Shown piece by piece: positions 1-8,624 of a stretch of DNA of 64,000 bases (its first letter is position 1; each line of letters starts with the position of its first letter). The DNA is taken from positions 111,459-175,458 of the forward strand of contig JAIEMS010000019.1 of NCBI GenBank assembly GCA_019751915.1, read 5' to 3'. A program made the position numbers and the translations under genes. Below the pieces are notes generated by a model that worked only from the letters and a program-made list of their open reading frames with translations, was not told the origin of the DNA and did not search any database. Source of the DNA: Burkholderiaceae bacterium. GTDB taxonomy: Bacteria > Pseudomonadota > Gammaproteobacteria > Burkholderiales > Burkholderiaceae_C.

Positions 1-83
1 CGCAGCTTAGGTTGATTTAAAAACGGCCCACCGCGCCGTAAAATCGCAGGCTTTGCGAACCCCTGCAACCCAAAGGACATTCC

Positions 84-1022
84 ATGAGCCCCGTAATCTC
101 CCCGATATCTGACCGTGATGGCAAGATCTGGATGGACGGTCAGCTGGTCGATTGGCGCGAAGCCAAGATCCACGTGCTGACCCATACACTGCACTACGGC
201 TGCGGGGTCTTTGAGGGGGTTCGTGCTTACAAAACCGCCGACGGCCCAGCGATTTTTCGCCTCGAAGACCACACCGACCGACTGTTCAACAGCGCCAAAA
301 TTTTGCGGATGAAGGTGCCCTTCAGCAAAGAAGAGATCAACGAAGCGCACAAGGCCGTCATCCGCGAAAACAAACTCGAGAGCGGCTACATCCGTCCGCT
401 GGTCTGGATTGGCTCCGAAAAGCTCGGTGTCTCGCCCAAAAACAACACCATCCACGTCATGGCCGCTGCTTGGGCTTGGGGTGCTTACTTGGGCGAAGAA
501 GGCATGACCCGTGGCATCCGCGTCAAGACCAGCAGCTTTACGCGCCACCACGTCAATATCACCATGACGCAAGCCAAGGCGGTGAGCAACTACACCAACT
601 CTATCCTTGCCAACTCTGAAGCCACCGACGATGGCTACGATGAAGCACTGCTGCTCGATAGCAGCGGTTTTGTCTCGGAAGGCTCGGGCGAGAACGTTTT
701 CATCATCAAGAATGGTGTCATCTACACCCCTGACTTGTCAGCAGGTGCCTTGAACGGCATCACGCGCAACACTATTTTTGCTATTGCCAAAGATTTGGGC
801 ATTGAAGTGGTGCAAAAGCGCATCACCCGCGACGAGGTGTACATCGCCGACGAAGCCTTCTTTACCGGCACAGCCGCCGAAGTCACTCCGATCCGCGAAC
901 TCGACCGCATCGAGATTGGCACGGGCAGCCGTGGCCCTCTGACCGAAAAAATCCAAACGGCCTTCTTTGACATCGTTAATGGCCGCAACCCTCAATATGC
1001 CCACTGGCTCACCAAAGTCTAA
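84..1022 (+). CDS. ilvE: Branched-chain amino acid aminotransferase
   Basis: PLP-dependent class IV aminotransferase of 312 aa, a usual length for IlvE. It interconverts leucine, isoleucine and valine with their 2-oxo acids using glutamate/2-oxoglutarate in the cytoplasm. The N-terminal stretch HTLHYGCGVFEGVRAY (about residues 35-49) and the Lys in MTQAKAVSNY (Lys165, the expected PLP Schiff-base lysine) are clear, and the SEGSGENVFIIKNG block is typical of the family. The ATG is preceded by AAAGGA about 7 bases upstream. The next gene starts 2 bases after the stop, so the two are probably co-transcribed. Confidence 0.95.
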   Translation: MSPVISPISDRDGKIWMDGQLVDWREAKIHVLTHTLHYGCGVFEGVRAYKTADGPAIFRLEDHTDRLFNSAKILRMKVPFSKEEINEAHKAVIRENKLESGYIRPLVWIGSEKLGVSPKNNTIHVMAAAWAWGAYLGEEGMTRGIRVKTSSFTRHHVNITMTQAKAVSNYTNSILANSEATDDGYDEALLLDSSGFVSEGSGENVFIIKNGVIYTPDLSAGALNGITRNTIFAIAKDLGIEVVQKRITRDEVYIADEAFFTGTAAEVTPIRELDRIEIGTGSRGPLTEKIQTAFFDIVNGRNPQYAHWLTKV

Positions 1023-1024
1023 TC

Positions 1025-1231
1025 ATGTCAAACGCTGCGATTGAACTGCTGGCCAAAGATTTGAACGGCCAAGGCGGGGTTTTCTGCCCCAATCCCAAGG
1101 CCAAAATGGAGCTTTGGAACAGCCACCCCAAGGTGTATTTGGATGTGGCCCACACCGGTGAAGGCAAGTGCCCGTACTGTGGCACGGTGTACCGCCTGAA
1201 GGCGGGAGAGCACGTCCACCACGGGCACTGA
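1025..1231 (+). CDS. Small CHCC zinc-finger protein
   Basis: A 68-residue protein with Cys21, His34, Cys49 and Cys52 in the order expected for the zf-CHCC family (related to the mitochondrial complex I subunit NDUFS6). The pattern is FCPNP...HPKVYLDV...GKCPYCGTVYRL. A zinc-binding role is inferred from these ligands; the cellular function in bacteria is not established. It starts 2 bases after ilvE, and its TGA shares one base with the ATG of the following glycosyltransferase, which suggests translational coupling. Confidence 0.88.
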   Translation: MSNAAIELLAKDLNGQGGVFCPNPKAKMELWNSHPKVYLDVAHTGEGKCPYCGTVYRLKAGEHVHHGH

Positions 1232-2043
1232 TGTCCCCGGTGGTCTCTGGCAACGCGCCAGCGCCCACACCTACGCTGACCGTCGCGGTTCTGACCCACA
1301 ACGAAGCGCACTGCATCGACGCTTGTCTGCGCAGCGCGTCTTTTGCCGACCATCTACAGGTGGTCGATAGTGGCAGCACCGACGACACCGTGGCGCGTGC
1401 GCGCGCTGCCGGGGCACAGGTGTTTGTCGAGGCTGACTGGCAAGGCTTCGCCGTACAGCGCACGCGCCAACTGGCCCATGTGCAAACCGACTACGTTTTT
1501 TTTCTGGATGCCGACGAGGTCATGTCGCCGGAATTTCAGCAAGAGTTGCAAGCTGTTGTACGTTCAGGTTCGCAATCGGTGTGGCAAGTCCGCTGGCGCA
1601 TGGTGGCTTTTGGCCGCGAGTTGCGTTATTTGCGCGCCAGTACCAAGGTCGAACGCCTGTTTCGGCGCGACCAAATTCAGGGCTGGAAAGGCGTAGTGCA
1701 CGAGCAAGCGGTGCTGCGCGATAGCCATGTTCCGCGCCAAATCATGCGCACTCCGCTTTTGCACCACTCACGCAGCAGTGTTCGCGCTAGCCTTGAGAAA
1801 ATGACCCAATACGCCCAACTCGGGGCCGCCAAACGTGCCGCCCAAGGCGGCCAGCGCGGTGGCGTGGTGCGTGGCCTGCTGGCAGGTGGTGCGATGTTTT
1901 TGCGCCTCTATGTGCTGCGGCTAGGTTTTTTGTGTGGCGGCGCTGGTTTTTTATATTGCCTGTGCGTCGCGCTCGAAGCCTTTTTTCGGTATGCCGCCTT
2001 GTTTTATGACCGCGAGACCTTAACCGATCGGGTGGGCCGTTGA
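1231..2043 (+). CDS. Family 2 glycosyltransferase (WaaE/KdtX-like)
   Basis: GT2-fold transferase of 270 aa. The chosen ATG at 1231 overlaps the previous stop (TGATG) and precedes the conserved core, so an in-frame start at 1168 was rejected. Core motifs are VAVLTHNEAHCIDAC (nucleotide binding), VVDSGSTDDTV and the metal-binding FFLDADEVM. A hydrophobic segment rich in Leu and Phe near residues 225-255 suggests membrane association. The pattern resembles the LPS-core transferases WaaE/KdtX, and the O-antigen ligase-like gene that overlaps it supports a role in surface polysaccharide assembly. Acceptor and sugar cannot be read from the sequence. Confidence 0.88.
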   Translation: MSPVVSGNAPAPTPTLTVAVLTHNEAHCIDACLRSASFADHLQVVDSGSTDDTVARARAAGAQVFVEADWQGFAVQRTRQLAHVQTDYVFFLDADEVMSPEFQQELQAVVRSGSQSVWQVRWRMVAFGRELRYLRASTKVERLFRRDQIQGWKGVVHEQAVLRDSHVPRQIMRTPLLHHSRSSVRASLEKMTQYAQLGAAKRAAQGGQRGGVVRGLLAGGAMFLRLYVLRLGFLCGGAGFLYCLCVALEAFFRYAALFYDRETLTDRVGR

Positions 2044-3290
2044 AGACCCTACGCCCTCGGTTAGAGCAGCTTTCAGCTCTGGCCGCCTTCATGGTGCCTG
2101 GCTTGGCGCTGTGGTTGCCATCGGGCTATTCTTGGGGGGCACTGCTGCTACTGCTGTGCAGTGCTGCCAGCGCAGGCCTGTGGCTGCGCCGTCCAGTCGC
2201 TTCAAGCAACGCATGGTGGCTGGCGGGCAGCATTGCCTTTATGGGGGTGGTGTGGGCGCTTGACTTGGATGGCGCTGGCGGCCTGCGCAACCTTGATCGC
2301 GCTGCCAAGTACTTTGCGGCTCTGCCCTGTTTGTTTTATTTACTGGCCTATCCACCCCGAGCCACAAGCCTGTGGTGTGGGCTGGCCGTAGGTAGCGCCG
2401 GTAGTGGGCTGCTGGCCATCTACCAAGCCGGATTTTTGGGCGTGGGGCGTGTGGCCGGATTTACCAATGCGATCCAGTATGGCAACCTGAGTTTGGCTCT
2501 GGGTGTCATGTGCGGTTTGGTGCTGTGCGTTTTGGGTACCCACTGGCGCCGCTGGCAGGTGGCAGCAATGGCTTTGGCCATGCTGCTGGGACTGCTGGGT
2601 TCGCTGCTATCGCTGTCGCGTGGCGGCTGGCTGGCGCTGGCGCTGAGTGTGCCATTGTGGGGCGTGCTGTTGTGGCGCTCAGGACACCGGGCCATGCTGG
2701 TGCGTGTGGCCGGGCTGTGTTTGACAGGTGTTGTCGCCGCCCTCGTGCTGCAGGGGCCACAGTTGTGGCAGCGTTGGGAGGTGGCACGGGCCGAAGCGCA
2801 AGAGTATGCCCGTGCGGGTCAGGCTGAAACGTCGGTCGGGCAACGGCTCGATCACTGGCAGTTGGCGTGGTCGATGGGGTGCGACCGCCCATGGACGGGC
2901 TGGGGACGCACAGGCTACGCCGCAGAAAAGCAGCGCCGGGTCGCTGCGGGGCTGGCCCATCCTTCGGTATTACAGTTTGACCACGGCCACAACGAGGTGC
3001 TCGATTTGTTCGTCAAGCGCGGCGTGGCCGGGGTGCTGGCCCTGCTGCTGCTGTACGCCGTGCCGTGGTTCATCTTTTGGCCGACGCAGCGGCGGCTGCA
3101 AGTCCAGACCCAAGCGCCCGAAGGCACGGCACTGGCGCTGCGGCTGGTCGGTTTGGCACTGCCGGTGCTCTATGTGGGCTTTGGCCTAACGCAAGCATTT
3201 TTAGCGCACAACAGCGGCAATATGTTTTACCTGTTCATGGTGATGCTGGTGTTTGCCGCGCTGCACGCACCGCCTTCAAGCGCGCGTTAA
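2040..3290 (+). CDS. O-antigen ligase / Wzy_C family membrane protein
   Basis: A 416-aa polytopic membrane protein with about ten to twelve hydrophobic segments and a large periplasmic loop around residues 240-315. The loop ends in HGHNEVLDLFVKRG, the HN(E/x) signature of the Wzy_C/WaaL ligase family. Such enzymes transfer undecaprenyl-linked glycans to lipid A-core or to proteins at the periplasmic face. The start shown is TTG at 2040, overlapping the glycosyltransferase stop (TTGA); ATG at 2091 is an alternative. The 3' end overlaps the convergent nitronate monooxygenase gene by 15 bases. WaaL versus PglL or polymerase function cannot be resolved. Confidence 0.8.
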   Translation: MKTLRPRLEQLSALAAFMVPGLALWLPSGYSWGALLLLLCSAASAGLWLRRPVASSNAWWLAGSIAFMGVVWALDLDGAGGLRNLDRAAKYFAALPCLFYLLAYPPRATSLWCGLAVGSAGSGLLAIYQAGFLGVGRVAGFTNAIQYGNLSLALGVMCGLVLCVLGTHWRRWQVAAMALAMLLGLLGSLLSLSRGGWLALALSVPLWGVLLWRSGHRAMLVRVAGLCLTGVVAALVLQGPQLWQRWEVARAEAQEYARAGQAETSVGQRLDHWQLAWSMGCDRPWTGWGRTGYAAEKQRRVAAGLAHPSVLQFDHGHNEVLDLFVKRGVAGVLALLLLYAVPWFIFWPTQRRLQVQTQAPEGTALALRLVGLALPVLYVGFGLTQAFLAHNSGNMFYLFMVMLVFAALHAPPSSAR

Positions 3291-4277
3291 CCGGGCGCGT
3301 GCCTGTGCAACTATCTGCCCGAGCAAATCGCCCGCACCGGGCAGGTCGTGAATCAAACCCACCGCCTCGCCCACGGTAGCGTGGGCGGCATCAAAGTCGC
3401 CAGCAGCCACCGCAGCATCGTAGACAGCCCGGGCCGCTTCGGGGTCAGCGCGCAGGGCATCGATACGGTCTTCCCATTGCCGGTGCAACGGGTTGCGAAT
3501 GGCCCGAAAGTCGTACGGTAGCGGCCAGCTCTTGCGGCGCAAGATGTCAAACACAGCACTGCGCGCTGTGCCATCGCCGCCGGTTTGCACCGCCAGTTCT
3601 TTGGCACCTTGTGGTGCCAAACTCTCTTGCGTAGCCCACAGGCGCGAGCCAACCAATGCACCATCGGCCCCCAGCACCAGCGCCGCCGCCAGCGTGCGGC
3701 CATCGGCAATACCACCTGCGGCCAGCAGCAGGGTTTCGGGCGCATGAACAGCCAGCCAGTCGGCCAGCTCAGGGACAAAGGTCAGGGTGGCCCGGCCATT
3801 GAGCGCATTCAAGCCGTGTCCGCCGGCCTCGGCCCCCTGCGCCACGATCACCGCAGCACCCGCTTCGATGGCTTGGGGCACCTGCGCCATGCACTGGACT
3901 TGGCAAATCAGCGCTGCGCCGCTGGCGGCAATGCGCCCAGCGTAGGGGCGTGGATCGCCAAACGACAACATCACCGCGCGCGGACGCTGGGCGGCGGGCA
4001 AGTCCAGCAACCAATCCAGGGCGCTAGCGTCTTCATCCAGTTTCCAAGTAATAAAACCGCAGCCAATGCGCCCAGTGTTGGCCGCTTGCAGCGCCAAAGT
4101 GTATTCGCGCTGTGTCCACGCCAAGTCACCATAACCGCCCCCCACCAAACCGAGCGCACCAGCGCGGGCGCAGGCCCCGGCCAGCGCTCCACCCGAGGCC
4201 AGAGCCATGGGTGCCAGTGCTATCGGGGTGGTCAGGCCAAAACGGGCTGAAAGACGCGAGTGTGTGAGGAGCGTCAT
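3276..4277 (-). CDS. Nitronate monooxygenase-like flavoprotein
   Basis: A 333-aa TIM-barrel FMN protein of the nitronate monooxygenase (2-nitropropane dioxygenase) family, which oxidises alkyl nitronates, or propionate-3-nitronate, with O2. Visible family features are PIALAPMALASGGALAGAC at the N-terminus, VIVAQGAEAGGHG (FMN phosphate region, about residues 170-182) and LAAGGIADGRTLAAALVLGADGALVGSRLWAT. I chose ATG at 4277 because the upstream 110 codons have no family resemblance and overlap the histidine kinase. The start lies 7 bases beyond the kinase stop, making this the last gene of a response regulator-kinase-oxygenase unit. The substrate is inferred only by family. Confidence 0.82.
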   Translation of the reverse strand: MTLLTHSRLSARFGLTTPIALAPMALASGGALAGACARAGALGLVGGGYGDLAWTQREYTLALQAANTGRIGCGFITWKLDEDASALDWLLDLPAAQRPRAVMLSFGDPRPYAGRIAASGAALICQVQCMAQVPQAIEAGAAVIVAQGAEAGGHGLNALNGRATLTFVPELADWLAVHAPETLLLAAGGIADGRTLAAALVLGADGALVGSRLWATQESLAPQGAKELAVQTGGDGTARSAVFDILRRKSWPLPYDFRAIRNPLHRQWEDRIDALRADPEAARAVYDAAVAAGDFDAAHATVGEAVGLIHDLPGAGDLLGQIVAQARARLTRA

Positions 4278-4284
4278 GGGGGCC

Positions 4285-5529
4285 TTACGAAGCAATACGG
4301 TGGTCGAATGAAGGTGCTGCACCATGGTGCAGTGGCAAGCGCAGCACAAAGCAAGCGCCAGTGCCGTTGTGGTCTTCACAATGTACGCTGCCTTGGTGGC
4401 GCTGTGCAATCGAGCGTACCAGCGCCAGCCCCAAACCCACGCCCCCAGCACGCTCGCTGGCACCGGGCAGCCGGAAAAACGGCTCAAAAATGCGTTCGCG
4501 CAGCGCCTGCGGTACGCCGGGGCCTTGGTCGCAGACGCGCACTTCGGCCATATCCCCGCTGCGGCGCAGTACGACGGTAATGTCGCCTTGGCTGTAGCGG
4601 CGGGCATTTTCTAGCAAATTGCGCAGTGCCCGGCGCAGCAACTTGGCTACGCCAGCGACTTCCAAGGCATCGGTGCTGGCATCAAGGTCGGCATCGACGC
4701 GGGCGCACTCTTCTGCTGCCAACCCAACGCAGTCGATCAGTTCAATGCTGCCAATGTCGGCTTCATGGGCATCGAGGCGGCTGGCCAGCAAAATCTCATC
4801 GACCAACTGATCGAGTTCGGCAATGTTGTGCAAAATCTCGGCGCGAAACGCCGGGGCGGGCGCAGCAGTGCCCATCAGCTCCAACCCCATGCGGATACGC
4901 GTCAGCGGCGAGCGCAACTCGTGCGAGGCGTTGGCCAACAGCGATTTGTGCGACTGCACCAGTGCTTCAATGCGCGCTGCTGCTGCGTTGAATTGGCGCG
5001 ATAAGTCGGCCACTTCGTCGTGCCCTTGCACTGGCACACGGGCCGACAAATCGCCCTCGCCCAAGCGCTGAACGCTGCGTTGCAGCACTTCTAAGCGCAG
5101 CATCAACCGCCGGATGATGGGAAACACCGCCACCGCCACGGCCAGCCCGACCAGTGCCAGCATCCACACAAAACCCAAGGGCGGGCGCATCCAAAATGCA
5201 ATCGGGCCGGGACGCTCGGGACGATGGGGGCGCGGTGCCATCTCCAACTGGAAGGTCTGGCCGTTGTCTAGCTCGAGCCGAAATGCCATCGGCTGCTCGG
5301 GCAGCCGCTGCGAGATGCCACGCCCAATCAACCCACCGCGTGCATCGCGCAGCACAATCTCGCGCCCCGGCATGGCACCGGGTTCGGTGTTGTGTTCCGT
5401 CGCAACGCGCCATGCCCAGCCGACCAGCAGTGTCAGCACCGCCACACCGCCGACCACCGCCAGCCAAATGCGCAGGTACAACCGCCGGGAAAAAAGCTTC
5501 AACAGCGGCATGCTCAAGGCCCTCACCAT
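4285..5529 (-). CDS. Sensor histidine kinase, EnvZ/CpxA-type
   Basis: Inner-membrane kinase of 414 aa. A TM helix (about 20-40), a short periplasmic segment, a second TM (about 118-138) and a HAMP domain are followed by the H box NASHELRSPLTRIR (His203). N box NLLENARRYS, G1 DQGPGVP and G2 GVGLGLALV are all present, so it should be catalytically competent. The Pro/Arg-rich periplasmic loop is short (about 75 residues), as in CpxA/RstB-like sensors. The start at 5529 overlaps the response-regulator stop by one base; Met7 is an alternative. The signal is unknown. Confidence 0.9.
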   Translation of the reverse strand: MVRALSMPLLKLFSRRLYLRIWLAVVGGVAVLTLLVGWAWRVATEHNTEPGAMPGREIVLRDARGGLIGRGISQRLPEQPMAFRLELDNGQTFQLEMAPRPHRPERPGPIAFWMRPPLGFVWMLALVGLAVAVAVFPIIRRLMLRLEVLQRSVQRLGEGDLSARVPVQGHDEVADLSRQFNAAAARIEALVQSHKSLLANASHELRSPLTRIRMGLELMGTAAPAPAFRAEILHNIAELDQLVDEILLASRLDAHEADIGSIELIDCVGLAAEECARVDADLDASTDALEVAGVAKLLRRALRNLLENARRYSQGDITVVLRRSGDMAEVRVCDQGPGVPQALRERIFEPFFRLPGASERAGGVGLGLALVRSIAQRHQGSVHCEDHNGTGACFVLRLPLHHGAAPSFDHRIAS

Positions 5530-6239
5530 CAGTCTTGCTGCTTGGCAAAGACATAGCCCACACCGCGCACCGTGAGGATGCGGCGCGGATTTTTGGCATC
5601 CATCTCGATGGCGGCGCGAATGCGGCCCATGTGAACGTCGATGGAGCGGTCAAAGGCTTCGATCTCGCGCCCGCGCACGGCTTCCATGATTTGGTCGCGC
5701 GTTAGCACCCGGCCCGCGCGCTCGGCCAGCGCCACCAGCAGGTCAAATTGGTAAGAAGTTAGTTCGCACAGTTGCCCCGCCACCGTGACGCTGCGCGCGT
5801 CGCGGTCGATTTCGAGCGTGCCAAAAGAGAGGTTTTTTGTCGCTGGGGCCGGGCCTTCGGTGCGGCGGCGCAAGATGGCCCGGATGCGCGCCAGCAACTC
5901 GCGTGGCTCGAACGGCTTGGGCAGGTAGTCGTCGGCACCCAGCTCCAGACCAATGATGCGATCCATCGGGTCGCCCTTGGCCGTGAGCATCAGTACCGGC
6001 ACCTGCGCGGCTGGCCCGGTCAGCGTCCGAATGCGGCGGCATACGTCTAGCCCGTCCATGTCGGGCAGCATCAGGTCGAGGATGACCAAATCGGGCAACC
6101 GTGCACCTTCTTGCAGCTGTACCAGTCCGCTGGTGCCATCGGCGCGGTGCGTGACCTGCATGGCCGACTGGCCCAAATACTCGCCCACCATCTGTGCGAG
6201 GCGGGCATCGTCTTCAATCATCAGCAACTGAGCGGTCAT
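5529..6239 (-). CDS. OmpR-family response regulator
   Basis: A 236-aa two-domain regulator: receiver domain with the phospho-acceptor Asp55 in LVILDLMLPD, acidic pocket at IEDD, and Lys in LTAKGD, then a winged-helix DNA-binding domain ending in RGVGYVFAKQQD. It is paired with the kinase directly downstream. The start was set at MTAQLLMIEDD (6239), because the in-frame extension upstream has no receiver homology. An RstA/CpxR-like envelope-stress role would suit the sensor architecture but is inference. Confidence 0.92.
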   Translation of the reverse strand: MTAQLLMIEDDARLAQMVGEYLGQSAMQVTHRADGTSGLVQLQEGARLPDLVILDLMLPDMDGLDVCRRIRTLTGPAAQVPVLMLTAKGDPMDRIIGLELGADDYLPKPFEPRELLARIRAILRRRTEGPAPATKNLSFGTLEIDRDARSVTVAGQLCELTSYQFDLLVALAERAGRVLTRDQIMEAVRGREIEAFDRSIDVHMGRIRAAIEMDAKNPRRILTVRGVGYVFAKQQD

Positions 6240-6360
6240 AGCGGGGCAATCAAAAAAGAGTCCATACCGCCGATGCTGACGCAGGCAGACCACGCAGCGT
6301 TGAAGGGGCCGTAAAGCGCAGGTAAAACCCGGTTCGAGCTGTCGATTTCTGCACTTGAAT

Positions 6361-6390
6361 TTGCTATAAATAGCATAGCTATTAATACTG
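6361..6390. repeat. Short AT-rich interspersed palindrome
   Basis: Contains TTGCTATAAATAGCATAGC, an AT-rich palindromic stretch resembling the GCTATTA/TAATAGC repeats at 34411, 37275 and 44048. It sits between the response regulator start and the stop of the ampG-like gene, outside any coding region. Confidence 0.45.
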
Positions 6391-6395
6391 ATGGT

Positions 6396-7733
6396 TCAAG
6401 GGCTAGGTGCCGTTTTCATCCGAGAAACCAGTGCCACCAGCACCAGCACGGGTAAACCGAGCAACGCCGTGCCAATGAAAAACTCGGTGTAGCCGTTGGC
6501 ATCAACAAAGCGCCCCGAGAACCCGGCAATCCATTTCGGAGCCAGCAGCATCATCGAACTAAAAAGTGCGTACTGCGTGGCCGAATACTGCACATTGGTC
6601 AGCCCCGACAGGTACGCAATGAAAGCCGCCGAAGCAATGCCACCGGCCAAATTGTCCGCCGAGATGACAAAAATCAGCCCCGTCAGGTCGTGGCCGCGCG
6701 TGCCCAGCCAAGCAAACAGCAAGTTGCTGGCCGCTGACAGCACAGCACCCAGCATCAGCACCCGCATGACCCCCAGCCGCAATGCCAGCACACCGCCGAC
6801 AAAGGCCCCCAGCAGCGTCATGAGAACGCCAAACACTTTGGTCACTGCGGCGACTTCGTCTTTGGTGTAGCCCATATCGACATAAAACGGGTTCGCCATG
6901 ATGCCCATCACCACATCGCTAATGCGGTAAACGGCAATCAACGACAAGATGAGCACCGCTTGCCAGCGGTAGCGGCGCACAAAGTCGGCAAACGGATCGA
7001 TCAGCGCGCCGCGCAACCACTCGGCAGCATTTTTCGAGGGGGGCAATGGACGCTGCACTGGCTCGGCCGACAGCAGCACCGTCAGCGTCCCCACCAACAT
7101 AGAAGCGGCCATCACCCCATAGGCGATTTGCCAAGCGCTGTGCTGGTAGCCCACAACACCGGGCGTTTCAGCCCGTGCCGCCAGCCACAGCACCCCCGCA
7201 CCGGCCCAGATCATGGCCAGCCGGTAGCCGGTTTGGTAGGTGGCCGACAGCGCCGCTTGGTGGGCAGCATCGGCCGATTCGATGCGAAAGGCATCCAGCG
7301 CAATATCTTGCGTTGCCGAGCCAAACGCCACAGCCAGCGCACACCAGACCACGGGTTCTAAGGCCAACCGGGGGTCGTTCAAACCCATGCCGACCAGCCC
7401 AGCCATGATCGCCAATTGCGACAACAACAACCAACTACGCCGCCGCCCCAGCCAGCGCGTCAGCACTGGCAGCGGCATGCGATCGACCAGCGGTGCCCAA
7501 ACCCACTTGAAGGCGTAGGCCAGCCCGACCCAGCTCAAATAGCCAATGGTGGTGCGATCAATGCCAGCCTCGCGCAACCAAAACGACAGTGTGCCCAGCA
7601 CCAGCAACAGGGGCAATCCGGCAGAAAACCCCAGCGTGAGCATGCGCAAACTGGCCGGTTCTAAATAAACGTGCAGGGTTTGTCGCCAAGAGGGGCGGGC
7701 AGAGCTGGCGGCAGCAGCGGAGTGGTCTGACAT
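6396..7733 (-). CDS. ampG: AmpG-like MFS muropeptide permease
   Basis: A 445-aa major facilitator protein with about twelve to fourteen hydrophobic segments. The N-terminus reads GFSAGLPLLLVLGTLSFWLR and the FKWVWAPLVDR loop is characteristic of AmpG, which imports GlcNAc-anhydroMurNAc peptides for cell-wall recycling and beta-lactamase induction. A D-A-F-R-I block (DIALDAFRIES) is also typical. The start MSDHSAAA at 7733 was chosen over a longer reading that runs into the divergent gene's 5' region. It is transcribed divergently from the M48 protease with only 33 bases between starts. Confidence 0.88.
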   Translation of the reverse strand: MSDHSAAAASSARPSWRQTLHVYLEPASLRMLTLGFSAGLPLLLVLGTLSFWLREAGIDRTTIGYLSWVGLAYAFKWVWAPLVDRMPLPVLTRWLGRRRSWLLLSQLAIMAGLVGMGLNDPRLALEPVVWCALAVAFGSATQDIALDAFRIESADAAHQAALSATYQTGYRLAMIWAGAGVLWLAARAETPGVVGYQHSAWQIAYGVMAASMLVGTLTVLLSAEPVQRPLPPSKNAAEWLRGALIDPFADFVRRYRWQAVLILSLIAVYRISDVVMGIMANPFYVDMGYTKDEVAAVTKVFGVLMTLLGAFVGGVLALRLGVMRVLMLGAVLSAASNLLFAWLGTRGHDLTGLIFVISADNLAGGIASAAFIAYLSGLTNVQYSATQYALFSSMMLLAPKWIAGFSGRFVDANGYTEFFIGTALLGLPVLVLVALVSRMKTAPSP

Positions 7734-7766
7734 GGGGCAATCGTCCTTTGTGCCTATTATTGGCGC

Positions 7767-8624
7767 ATGTGCTTTTATTGCCCTTCCTCTACCTCCCTGC
7801 ACGGCAGTGCCCACGGCCCTTGGTCAGCGCGCCGCGCCTTTGTGCTCAGTGCAGCCACTGCAGCGGCTACGCCCGCGCTGGCCCAAGTGGATGTCGGTCA
7901 GGCCTCGGCACTGCGCAAACTGGTGCCCGCCGAAACGCTAGAGACCGCAGCCACCCAGCAATACAGCCAAATGCTGGAGCAAGCCCGTGCCAAGCGGGCA
8001 CTGGCCCCCGAAGACCACCCACAGTTGCAGCGCCTGCGCGCCATTGGTCGGCGCTTGGTGCCGTTTACCGCGCCGTGGAATCCGCGTGCGCGCGGCTGGC
8101 GCTGGGAAATCAACCTGATTGGCAGCCCGCAAATCAATGCCTTTTGCATGCCCGGCGGCAAAATTGCTTTTTACACCGGCATTCTGGAAAAACTGCAACT
8201 CACCGACGACGAGGCCGCGATGGTCATGGGCCACGAAATGGCCCATGCCCTGCGCGAACACGCCCGCGAACGCTTGGTCAAAACACAGGCGACCAACCTC
8301 GGGCTGCGTCTGGGGGCGCAATTGCTCGGGCTGGGCGATTTGGGCAATGCTGCGGCCAACTTGGGCGGGCAGTTGCTGACGCTGCAATTTAGCCGCAGCG
8401 ATGAAAGCGATGCCGATTTGGTCGGCCTCGAGTTGGCCGCACGGGCAGGCTACCAACCGCAAGCATCGGTCAAACTGTGGCAAAAGATGGGCCAAGCCAC
8501 CGGCGGAAAAAGTGGTCTGGCCTTTCTCTCAACCCACCCCAGTGGCCCACAGCGCATCCGCGAACTTGAAGAAAACGTCCCTAAAGTGCAAAAACTGTAC
8601 GCTGCCGCGCAGCGCCCATCATGA
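7767..8624 (+). CDS. M48-family metalloprotease
   Basis: Periplasmic M48-type zinc protease of 285 aa. The HEMAH motif sits at residues 156-160, and the third-ligand region SDESDADLVGLELAARAGY follows. The N-terminus carries SARRAFVLSAATAAATPALAQ, a cleavable signal with a twin Arg that may be Sec- or Tat-type. This single-domain form resembles LoiP/YcaL rather than BepA, since no TPR repeats are seen. The ATG at 7767 has no clear ribosome binding site, so the exact start is uncertain. The stop overlaps the next start (ATGA), implying translational coupling. Confidence 0.9.
   Translation: MCFYCPSSTSLHGSAHGPWSARRAFVLSAATAAATPALAQVDVGQASALRKLVPAETLETAATQQYSQMLEQARAKRALAPEDHPQLQRLRAIGRRLVPFTAPWNPRARGWRWEINLIGSPQINAFCMPGGKIAFYTGILEKLQLTDDEAAMVMGHEMAHALREHARERLVKTQATNLGLRLGAQLLGLGDLGNAAANLGGQLLTLQFSRSDESDADLVGLELAARAGYQPQASVKLWQKMGQATGGKSGLAFLSTHPSGPQRIRELEENVPKVQKLYAAAQRPS

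Noticed and set aside
7..189. Short minus-strand frame at the window start
   Set aside because: It overlaps the ilvE start and has no recognisable features.
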